From the NCBI GenBank assembly GCA_003153055.1, contig PMBV01000482.1, forward strand, positions 4,727 to 29,003: 24,277 nucleotides of DNA, given 5' to 3'. The position numbers were made by a program, and so were the translations under genes. The notes under the pieces are model-generated. The model was not told the origin of the DNA, did not search any database, and saw only the letters and a list, made by a program, of their open reading frames with translations. This DNA is from Myxococcales bacterium (lineage in GTDB: Bacteria > Myxococcota > Myxococcia > Myxococcales > Myxococcaceae). Positions 1 through 6,616 of this stretch are shown in pieces (position 1 is the first letter of the stretch; each line of letters begins with the position of its first letter).

Positions 1-438
1 CTGCCCGAGCACGCGCAGCGGCTGCTGGAGGACGACCGGCTGCTGATGGTCTTCCCCGAGGGCGCCCGGGGCACCGCCAAGCTCTTCTCGCAGCGCTACT
101 CGCTGGTCGACTTCGGCACCGGCTTCCTCCGCCTGGCCATCAAAACCAAGACGCCCATCATCCCCTTCGGCTTTGTGGGCGGCGCTGACGCGGTGCCCAC
201 CATCTACAACTCCAAGACCCTCGGCAAGCTCCTGGGAGTGCCCTACGTGCCGTTCACGCCCTACGGTCTCGCGGCTCCACTGCCGACGCGGTGCGAGGTG
301 CACTACGGGGCCCCGATGCGCTTCGAGGGCACCGGCAATGAAGACGACCTCGTCGTCCGTGTCTGGGTGGATCAGGTGAAGGCGCGCATCGGCGAGCTGA
401 TGGCCGAGGCACGCAAGGCCCGGGGAGGTGCCCTGTGA
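1..438 (+). CDS. PlsC-like lysophospholipid acyltransferase, 3' part (5' end outside window)
   Basis: The reading frame is open from the first base and ends at TGA 436-438, so only the C-terminal 145 codons are present. The segment FPEGARGTAK (from codon 17) matches the FPEGTRS-type motif III of the PlsC/LPLAT acyltransferase family, which transfers acyl groups from acyl-CoA or acyl-ACP to lysophospholipids at the inner membrane. It is followed by a TPIIPFGFVGG stretch resembling motif IV, where a Pro is conserved. The catalytic HX4D motif would lie upstream and cannot be checked. The ATG at 46 is internal to the motif and is not a plausible start. The stop overlaps the GTG of the next gene (GTGA), so the two are probably translated together. 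The family call is good; the exact substrate is unknown. Confidence 0.85.
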   Translation: MPEHAQRLLEDDRLLMVFPEGARGTAKLFSQRYSLVDFGTGFLRLAIKTKTPIIPFGFVGGADAVPTIYNSKTLGKLLGVPYVPFTPYGLAAPLPTRCEVHYGAPMRFEGTGNEDDLVVRVWVDQVKARIGELMAEARKARGGAL

Positions 439-1358
439 AGGTGCTGGTGGTGGGCATCAGCGGCGCCCTCGCCCGCATGGTGGCGCTGCTCCTCCGTGGG
501 GCCGGGCATGAGGTGGTGGGGCTCGATCGCCGCCCCTGGTGGGACCACCCCAAAGACATCGAGGTCCACGAGTTCGACATTCGCAAGCGCGCGGCGGAGG
601 ACGTGTTCCGCACCGCCCGGCCAGACTGCGTCGTGCACATGGCCACCGTCAACGCCCTCTCGGCCATCGGCGAAGAGCGAGCCCGCATCAACATGGGTGG
701 CACCCGTGCGGTGTTCGACCACAGCGTGGCCTACGGAGTGAAGCACGTGGTCTTCGTCGGCCGGCACACGTACTACGGCGCCACCGACGACTCGCCCCTG
801 TACCACACCGAGAACGAGCCGCCCCAGGGCATGGGCGCCTTCCCCGAGCTCGTCGACCTGGTGGCCGCCGACCTCTACGCCGCCAACATGCTGTGGCGAG
901 AGCCAGCCATCACCACCACGGTGCTGCGCGTGGTGTACACGCTGGGGCCAACCAAGACGGGGACCCTGTCGTCGTTCCTCAAGGGCACGCGGGTGCCGCT
1001 GGTGCTCGGCTTCGACCCCCTGTTCCACTTCATGGAAGAGGAGGACGCGGCGCGCGGCATCGTGGCCGCCGTCGAGAAGCGACCCCGCGGCATCTTCAAC
1101 GTCGCCGGGCCCTCGCCGGTGCCCCTCTCCATCATCATTCGGGAGACTGGGCGCACGGCGGTTCCACTGCCCGAGACCATCATCCGCGCGCTCTTGGGGA
1201 AGTTCGGTCTCCCGGCGCTCCCCAAGGGCGCCGTGCAGCACATCAAGTTCCCCATCGTGGTGGATGCTCGTGCGTTCCACCAGGCGACCGGCTTCGAGCA
1301 CCAGGTGAGCGAGGTCGAGGTGCTCAAGCGCTACCGCCGCGTCCTCGGCGGCAGGTGA
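435..1358 (+). CDS. SDR-fold NAD(P)-binding protein (epimerase/dehydratase-like, atypical active site)
   Basis: 307 aa. GTG start at 435 overlaps the upstream acyltransferase stop by 4 nt. The N-terminus (KVLVVGISGALARMVA, residues 2-17) is a Rossmann beta-alpha unit with a Gly-x-x-Gly turn, followed by VVGLDRRP (28-34), whose Asp fits an NAD-binding extended SDR. The region DCVVHMATV (64-72) matches the usual VxHLAA strand. The expected YxxxK catalytic pair should fall near residues 142-146, where the sequence reads LVAAD, and the preceding Ser/Thr strand reads FVGRHTYYG. The canonical triad therefore appears to be missing. It may be a non-catalytic or divergent SDR acting with the acyltransferase on a lipid or envelope substrate. 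The fold call is firm; the reaction is unknown. Confidence 0.8.
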   Translation: MKVLVVGISGALARMVALLLRGAGHEVVGLDRRPWWDHPKDIEVHEFDIRKRAAEDVFRTARPDCVVHMATVNALSAIGEERARINMGGTRAVFDHSVAYGVKHVVFVGRHTYYGATDDSPLYHTENEPPQGMGAFPELVDLVAADLYAANMLWREPAITTTVLRVVYTLGPTKTGTLSSFLKGTRVPLVLGFDPLFHFMEEEDAARGIVAAVEKRPRGIFNVAGPSPVPLSIIIRETGRTAVPLPETIIRALLGKFGLPALPKGAVQHIKFPIVVDARAFHQATGFEHQVSEVEVLKRYRRVLGGR

Positions 1359-1434
1359 GCCCCGGCCTTCCTACGGACTGACCACGGCGCACCGCCGACG
1401 GCAGGGCTCTCGAATTCGAAGACGCCAGGAAGAC

Positions 1435-2964
1435 TCAGCCAACCTGTGGCTCGGGCGCCCCGCGGCCTCTCCGGAGCGTCTTGGCGAAGGCGACGGTCTC
1501 CTTGAGCGCCACGGCGCCGCTCGCCATGACCAGCACCACGTACAGCACCGCGTCGACCACGACCCGCGCCGGCCCCAGCGTGGTGAGGAAGGCACGGTCC
1601 ACCGCGAACACCGCGAGGGAGACGGCCAGCGACTTCAGCAGCACCTTCACCAGCCGAGCGTCCCACACGGACACCCCGAGCCGGTAGAACATCGCCACCA
1701 ATACCAAGGACTCGGTGGTGATCGACGCCATGGCGCACGCGGCGCCGGCACCACCCTCTGGCCAGCCCCAGCGCTTCGCCAGCGACACCAGGGAAATCAC
1801 CAGCAGGGGGTTGACCACCATGCTCAGCAGCGAGGTGACCGTCACGGTCCATTCTCCCCCGCTCATATTGAGGGCGATGGCCGAGATGACCGAGATGTAG
1901 GTGAGCAAGAAGCTCGGCCCCAAGATGCTGAGCGCCCACGAGGCGTTCATGTACTGCGCCCCGTACACCAGCCGGACCCAGACGTCTGAGCCCACGGCGA
2001 TGCCGAGCGAGATGGGGAACGACAGCACCAGGACCAGCTCGAGGGTGCGACGGACCAGGCGGTAATACGCCTCCGGGCCACTGGCCAAGGTGCGGGCGAA
2101 CAACGGCATCACCACGCCGGGCAGCATCGGCGTCATCACGAAGGTCAACTGAGCCATCTCGGCGGCTGCGCTGTACAGGCCAATCTCGGTGTCGTCGGCT
2201 CGCACCTTCAGCACGTTGACGTCGAACCGGTTCACCACCACCAGCGCCACCGCGTTCAGGTAGAACGCGAAGCTCGCCCTCAGCGTGGGCCTCACCTGCG
2301 CCCAGTCGACGCGGAACTCGAGCTTGAGGTGCTTCTTCACCAGGTACCAACCGACGATGGCCCTCAACACCTCGGAGGCGAACACCGACAACGGCACGCC
2401 CACCAGCGGCCACCCGAAGGCCATGGTGGCCACGAAGCCCACCGCCCACACGAGCTTCGACAGCACGTTCGTCACTGACAGGCCGTCGACGGTGCGGGCC
2501 GACTGCAAGAGGGCGACGAAGGTCTGATTGACCGACATGGCCGCCTGCGCCGCGCCGTAGGCCCAGACGAGGTCCCTGACCTCGGGAGGCTGGCCCATCA
2601 GGTGGAGCACCGCCGCCATGACGATGAATACGACGCCCGACACGAGGAGCCGGATGACCAAGACGGCGCCGAGGAACTCGCTCGCGCTCTCGAGCCTGAC
2701 CGGCACCACCTTGCGAATATGCGTATCGACCCCGAGCCCGACGAAGACGAAGCCCACCGCCGAGAAGGCGTCGGCGAAGTTGACCGGCCCGATGACGGTG
2801 GGGCCCAGATACCTCCGCAGGGCCACGCGCACTCCGAAGCCAATGACAAGCGTCATCACCAGAGAGCCACCCAGCTTGATGGCGTTGCGCAGCGAGGTGG
2901 CCACCTCCGCGTGCTGGGAATGGGAATGGGGCGTGCTCTTCGTCTCGTCCGTCACCGGGCTCAC
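1435..2964 (-). CDS. Wzx-like polysaccharide/lipid-linked oligosaccharide flippase
   Basis: 509 aa, integral membrane protein. The start is GTG 2962-2964 and the stop is at 1435-1437. After a polar N-terminus of about 25 residues there is a run of hydrophobic segments typical of the MOP superfamily (12-14 helices). The first contains LRNAIKLGGSLVMTLVIGFG followed by LRRYLGPTVIGPVNFADAF, the pattern at the start of the Polysacc_synt/Wzx family (helix, RxLGPxxxGxxxF). Known family members move undecaprenyl-linked sugars across the inner membrane. The gene converges with the SDR gene (76 bp apart) and is followed upstream by the sigma-like/CpaB-like gene on the same strand, 33 bp away. No glycosyltransferase genes adjoin it directly. 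Residues 490-509 form a short polar tail. The family is confident; the substrate is not known. Confidence 0.85.
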   Translation of the reverse strand: MSPVTDETKSTPHSHSQHAEVATSLRNAIKLGGSLVMTLVIGFGVRVALRRYLGPTVIGPVNFADAFSAVGFVFVGLGVDTHIRKVVPVRLESASEFLGAVLVIRLLVSGVVFIVMAAVLHLMGQPPEVRDLVWAYGAAQAAMSVNQTFVALLQSARTVDGLSVTNVLSKLVWAVGFVATMAFGWPLVGVPLSVFASEVLRAIVGWYLVKKHLKLEFRVDWAQVRPTLRASFAFYLNAVALVVVNRFDVNVLKVRADDTEIGLYSAAAEMAQLTFVMTPMLPGVVMPLFARTLASGPEAYYRLVRRTLELVLVLSFPISLGIAVGSDVWVRLVYGAQYMNASWALSILGPSFLLTYISVISAIALNMSGGEWTVTVTSLLSMVVNPLLVISLVSLAKRWGWPEGGAGAACAMASITTESLVLVAMFYRLGVSVWDARLVKVLLKSLAVSLAVFAVDRAFLTTLGPARVVVDAVLYVVLVMASGAVALKETVAFAKTLRRGRGAPEPQVG

Positions 2965-2997
2965 CCTAGCGTGTCCGTCCCTCGGTCGCTGGTGAAT

Positions 2998-4959
2998 TCA
3001 CGGCGTGTCACCGCGGCGATCCGCCCCGCGAATGACGGCGATGATGGCGCTGCGCTGTGACTGAAGCAGCCTCAGCCGCGCCTGGCCCAGCGCGCTCTTC
3101 GAGTCGCTCCAGTCACCCGAATCGACCGCGGCGCTCGAGAGGCGCTCGGGCTCTGCATGCACGCCCAATCGGAGTGGCGCGAGGGTCGCGGCCAAGCTCA
3201 ACCGCTCGGCCTCCTCCGGGGGCACGAGGAGCGTCACTTCTGTCCAAGGGGCTTCCTGGGCACCGGGCCGCTTCCCGTTGGTGACGGTGCCGATGTGGCC
3301 CGTCGCGAGCACTCGAGCGCCCTCGGTGACCATGGTCGTCACCTGGGCCCCGTCGGCGCCGCGAAGGGCGGCGGTGACATCGACTCGATCTCCCTGTTTC
3401 ACGAGCTGCGCCACCTCGGTGCTGACCCACGCGGTGATGCTCACCCCGCGACCGCGGCGGACGGGCCGTCGAGTGAGCCCTCGCTGGAGCCGGATGGCCT
3501 CGAGCTCAGTGAAGAACAGCGGGTCGCCCTCGAAGACTGGCGTGGCCAGCCGTTGGTTGAGCGCGAAGCGGACATCGTCGACCTTCACCAGCTCGGTGGT
3601 CTCGCCGCCCGCGTGGGTGGCCCTCGGCACGGCGCGCACCGCGGTGTTCTCGGAGGTGACGAGCGCCCCTTCCTCGAGGTCCTCGGCCGCTACGACCACG
3701 TCGACCAGGGTCCAGCGCTGCTGAGCCGGCGAGCCAAGGAGCGCGGCGGCCCCGGCGGCGAGGGCCACGGCCACCAGAGCCACCGCGCCCCAGAGGCGTG
3801 GGCCTTGGCGCCAGCCCCGAGTCAACGGGCTCGCCACGCCGATGCGCGTCTCGTTGCTCGAAACGCCCCGCTGAATGAATGGCCGCGCCTCCGTGCGAGC
3901 GGAGTCTCCTGGGGCCTTCTGAACGTGCTTCGGCAGCGGCTTGGAGCGACCGGCGGGGCCCTGCGCTCGCGCCTTCGCCCCGGCTCGCCTCGACGCGCCG
4001 CCGAGTGGGCGGTCAGTGGCTTCGTCGCCCGACGGTCCCCGCGCGGGTGTGGGGAGGGTCACGGTGCGGTCGGGGTCATCATGCGCGGTTCGATCGCGGT
4101 CGCCGCCCAAGGCTCCGCTGGACGCGAGGCGCGCCAAGAGCCGTTGGGCGTCTCGCGGGGGCAGCGACTGCTCCACCAGTGAAGGCAGCGCGGGAATGGC
4201 GTGCGCTGGGCCCTCGGCCTCGGTGCGCACCTCGCTGGCGCGGGCAGACCTGGTCGAGCCGAGGCGCGCCTCCACCGGCAGCTCATTGGCGGGCAAGGTG
4301 GGGTTGGCGCTCTCGGAGAGGCTCTCGGCCCGGCCCATCGGCAGGAGATCGAGGTGCGTGACGTCGGTGCGCCATGGCGTCGCCGACACCAGCACCTCGT
4401 GGCGCAGCACCGGCAAGAGCAACTCGAGGCGGGCGAGGAAAGGGCTCGGGCTCCCGGCGTACTCCCACAGCCAGCGATCATTCCCCAGCTCGTTGCGCTG
4501 GCTGGAGATGCGGGCGAGCTCGGCCAACCCCCGCTCGAGCGTTTTGCGTACCGCGGCCGGATCGAGTCGGAGCGTCTCGGCCAGCTCGATGCCGGGGATG
4601 CCTTCGACCAACCGGAGCACCAACCACTCCCTCAGCGGGTCAGCGAGGGTGACCAGCCGCCCGAGGGTGCGGAGCGCCTCGAGAGAGTGAGTGGGCTCGA
4701 GGGAGCTCTTCGTGCTGAGCTCGGTCGCCAGCCTCCGAGCCTCCGCGACGGCCACCGTCACGAGGTCGGCGTCGTCCTCGACCAGGAGCCCCCGCGCCAG
4801 CGCCCCGTCGAGCAGCCGCGGCATGGCGCCCTCGACAGTCTCATGGGCGGCGTGGGCCAGCGCGACGCCGTGGACAAACGGCGTGACGTATTCACCGAGC
4901 CTCTGCCGTGCGTGTGCATCGCCTGCGCGGCAGAGGGCGACGTCCCTGACCCAGTCCAT
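2998..4959 (-). CDS. ECF-sigma-like N-terminal domain fused to membrane segment and SAF/CpaB(RcpC)-like domain
   Basis: 653 aa, ATG at 4957-4959. Residues 1-150 are helical and resemble an ECF sigma factor: a region-2-like start (CRAGDAHARQRLGEYVTPFV) and a region-4-like helix-turn-helix at about 106-147 (DPLREWLVLRLVEGIPGIE, then LAETLRLDPAAVRKTLERG). Residues 205-380 are a polar Pro/Arg/Ala-rich linker. One hydrophobic segment (389-409) follows. After it, DVVVAAEDLEEGALVTSENT (420-439) is the start of a SAF domain, and about 500-605 (VSITAWVSTEVAQLVKQGDR, then VDVTAAL) resembles the RcpC/CpaB domain of Flp/Tad pilus assembly proteins. The predicted topology is cytoplasmic sigma-like half, one helix, periplasmic SAF half. 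No other tad genes are visible nearby. The domain reading is by motif only. It could be a membrane-tethered regulator or a pilus-assembly protein with a degenerate sigma-like domain. Confidence 0.7.
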   Translation of the reverse strand: MDWVRDVALCRAGDAHARQRLGEYVTPFVHGVALAHAAHETVEGAMPRLLDGALARGLLVEDDADLVTVAVAEARRLATELSTKSSLEPTHSLEALRTLGRLVTLADPLREWLVLRLVEGIPGIELAETLRLDPAAVRKTLERGLAELARISSQRNELGNDRWLWEYAGSPSPFLARLELLLPVLRHEVLVSATPWRTDVTHLDLLPMGRAESLSESANPTLPANELPVEARLGSTRSARASEVRTEAEGPAHAIPALPSLVEQSLPPRDAQRLLARLASSGALGGDRDRTAHDDPDRTVTLPTPARGPSGDEATDRPLGGASRRAGAKARAQGPAGRSKPLPKHVQKAPGDSARTEARPFIQRGVSSNETRIGVASPLTRGWRQGPRLWGAVALVAVALAAGAAALLGSPAQQRWTLVDVVVAAEDLEEGALVTSENTAVRAVPRATHAGGETTELVKVDDVRFALNQRLATPVFEGDPLFFTELEAIRLQRGLTRRPVRRGRGVSITAWVSTEVAQLVKQGDRVDVTAALRGADGAQVTTMVTEGARVLATGHIGTVTNGKRPGAQEAPWTEVTLLVPPEEAERLSLAATLAPLRLGVHAEPERLSSAAVDSGDWSDSKSALGQARLRLLQSQRSAIIAVIRGADRRGDTP

Positions 4960-5109
4960 CGTCTCGAGACTCTACACCGCCCCGTGCCGCAGGTCGGACG
5001 GCTTGTCAAAGGACCGGCTGCCGTGGGGCGCCGAATCTCGGAGATCGACGGCGAGCGTCCGCCGGGGAATTGGACGAGCGCGGAGAAGCGGTGGACAACA
5101 GGGGCACAC

Positions 5110-5388
5110 ATGGCAGACATCATCGACCTGTCGCTCGTGATGGAGTCCCGGAAGTACCTCAAGAAGCTGCTCGACGTGCGCGGCGTGGGGTACTTCCTCG
5201 CTCCAGACGCTGGCCGCCCCTTCCGTCTCGAGCCGTCGAAGGTGGACCTGGTGGTTCGCACCGCCGCTCGCTCCCGTGAGTCAGAGCGAGGTCGCCCTCA
5301 CGCGAAGGCCTTCGAGCACGCGCGCTCCGAGGTCCGCAAGGAGCTGATCCGCCGGGTCGTCGCCGAGATGATTCAGGTTGGGCTCTGA
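5110..5388 (+). CDS. Small conserved-looking hypothetical protein (92 aa)
   Basis: 92 aa, ATG 5110-5112, stop 5386-5388, with an AGGGG stretch just upstream as a weak ribosome binding site. The protein begins MADIIDLSLVMESRKYLKKLL and ends in a charged amphipathic stretch (ARSEVRKELIRRVVAEMIQVGL). Codon third positions are strongly G/C, as in neighbouring real genes. There is no signal peptide, membrane segment or recognised motif. It is divergent from the sigma-like/CpaB-like gene (150 bp apart) and 45 bp upstream of the ArsR regulator. I do not recognise the family and give no function. Its short distance to the next gene allows, but does not prove, cotranscription. Confidence 0.6.
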   Translation: MADIIDLSLVMESRKYLKKLLDVRGVGYFLAPDAGRPFRLEPSKVDLVVRTAARSRESERGRPHAKAFEHARSEVRKELIRRVVAEMIQVGL

Positions 5389-5433
5389 GGCACGGTTGAC
5401 CCTCGGTCGCGGTCGGGTAATGGTAACCGTGAG

Positions 5434-5757
5434 GTGACCCAAGTGCCCAAGGCCAAGCCAGATGTCTTCCGCGCGATCGCTGATCCAACGAGGCGGGCGA
5501 TCCTCGATCGACTGCGAGCCGGGCCCGCGCCGGTGAACGCGCTGGCAGCCGACTTCTCGACCAGCCGACCGGCCATCTCCAAGCATCTGCGGGTCCTCCG
5601 GGCGTCGCGGCTGGTGACCGAGCGGAGGTCCGGGCGTGAGCGGCTCTACCAACTCGAGCCGGTTCCCCTGCAGAGCGTCGCCGGGTGGCTTGAAGGTTAC
5701 CGATCGTTCTGGCAGCGGAGCCTCACCAACCTCAAGCGGTACCTGGAGGAGCCGTGA
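5434..5757 (+). CDS. ArsR-family winged-helix transcriptional regulator
   Basis: 107 aa, GTG start at 5434; an in-frame GTG at 5443 is an alternative. FRAIADPTRRAILDRL (12-27) is the diagnostic first helix of ArsR/HTH_20 regulators. The recognition helix lies at about 43-56 (TSRPAISKHLRVLR), and the wing at 60-75 (LVTERRSGRERLYQLE). The metal-sensing ELCVCDL-type cysteines are absent, so this is not a classical metal sensor. It belongs to the common class that is paired with an SRPBCC/AHSA1-domain protein. The stop overlaps the GTG of that partner (5754), which indicates an operon with translational coupling. A TTGACC element (5396-5401) and a GGTAACC palindrome (5422-5428) lie in front and might be promoter or operator sequences, but this is weak. 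The protein is probably a DNA-binding repressor of its own operon. Confidence 0.88.
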   Translation: MTQVPKAKPDVFRAIADPTRRAILDRLRAGPAPVNALAADFSTSRPAISKHLRVLRASRLVTERRSGRERLYQLEPVPLQSVAGWLEGYRSFWQRSLTNLKRYLEEP

Positions 5758-6209
5758 CCGCCGCCCGCGCCGTGGCCGACGTGACCCGGGGCGTCGTGCT
5801 GGCAACCATCGAGCTCGCCGTCGGCGCCGAGCGAGTGTTCCAGGCGCTCACGACCGAGGAGGTCGTTCGCTGGTGGGGCAGCGATGAGACCTACCGCACC
5901 ACTGGGTGGGAAGCCGATGTGCGGGTGGGCGGCCGGTGGAGGGCCGAGGGCGTGAACGCCGATGGCCGGCCCTTCGCGGTGGGAGGCGAGTACCTCTCCG
6001 TCGAGGCGCCGAGGATGTTGGTGATGACGTGGCGGCCTGCTTGGGAGCCGGACCTCTCGACGACCCTCACGTACCGTATCGACGCCATCCCTTCCGGGGT
6101 TCGGCTCACCGTGCGCCATGAGGGTTTCGGCGCCCACCGCGAGGCGTGCGAGTCGCATACGCGGGGGTGGGAGCTCGTGCTCGGCTGGCTCGGGCGCTAC
6201 GTCCGCTGA
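5754..6209 (+). CDS. SRPBCC / AHSA1-domain protein
   Basis: 151 aa, GTG start in a 4-nt overlap (GTGA) with the ArsR stop. The pattern IELAVGAERVFQALTTEEVVRWWG (19-42), followed by WEADVRVGGRWR and GEYLSVEAPRMLVMTW, is the typical AHSA1 (activator of Hsp90 ATPase homologue 1-like) version of the START-like SRPBCC fold. This fold forms a hydrophobic pocket and is often encoded with an ArsR-type regulator. The helix at the C-terminus (ESHTRGWELVLGWLGRYV) is the usual long closing helix. The ligand or partner cannot be read from sequence. The pairing suggests that the regulator controls this protein in response to a small molecule, which is inference. Confidence 0.88.
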   Translation: MTAARAVADVTRGVVLATIELAVGAERVFQALTTEEVVRWWGSDETYRTTGWEADVRVGGRWRAEGVNADGRPFAVGGEYLSVEAPRMLVMTWRPAWEPDLSTTLTYRIDAIPSGVRLTVRHEGFGAHREACESHTRGWELVLGWLGRYVR

Positions 6210-6616
6210 AGCGGGAGCAGGTGCCGCCTCGGGGTGCGGAGACAGACGGGTACGGAGACGGGGTCGGGAGTCGGGGTCGGGTGCGCGAGCGGGGTCGTGC
6301 GCGTGCGCGGGTGCGGTGACCGCGGCCTCGGAGACGGACACGGGGACCGAGAGCGTGAAGACGGGCACGGTTGAGGACCTCGGCGCTTCGAGCACGAGAA
6401 GGTCGAGATGGATCGAGTCGCTTGAGTCGGAGCTGTGGCCCCACCCCGTCGAGCGTACCCGTCGGACGTGCCCCGGCTCCCGTGCGCGTGCCCCGACGCC
6501 GCACCCGGAAACGCACCCGCACGCGGTCCCGGTCCCGGCAGTTCACTCTCTTCCCCGGCAGTTCACTCTCTGCCCCGGTGACACCTCGATTCGAGGGTAG
6601 ACTCGATGGCCCTCCC
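6210..6616 (+). repeat. Low-complexity G-rich/C-rich intergenic region
   Basis: About 400 bases without a convincing gene. From about 6232 to 6330 the plus strand is a degenerate array of short G-rich words (ACGGGG, TCGGGG, GTGCGGG). From about 6430 to 6545 the composition flips to C-rich words (CCCCGACG, GCACCCG, TCCCGG), so the two halves are roughly inverted copies that could fold on each other. Positions 6260-6281 fit a G-quadruplex pattern (four runs of at least three G, loops of 2, 4 and 2). An open frame runs through part of the region into the next gene, but its peptide is Arg/Pro/Thr low complexity, so it is not read as coding. Confidence 0.6.
6534..6573 (+). repeat. Two-copy 20-bp tandem repeat
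   Basis: The 17-base sequence CCCGGCAGTTCACTCTC occurs at 6534-6550 and again at 6554-6570, a period of 20 bases. A third partial copy (CCCGG) begins at 6574. It lies about 45-80 bases upstream of the RNB gene start, next to an inverted repeat CCTCGA-T-TCGAGG (6584-6596). It could be a regulatory site cluster or simple replication slippage; nothing in the sequence decides between these. Confidence 0.7.

Noticed and set aside
6371..6616. In-frame N-terminal extension of the RNB protein.
   Set aside because: The peptide is Arg/Pro/Thr low complexity produced by the repeat array and has no ribosome binding site.
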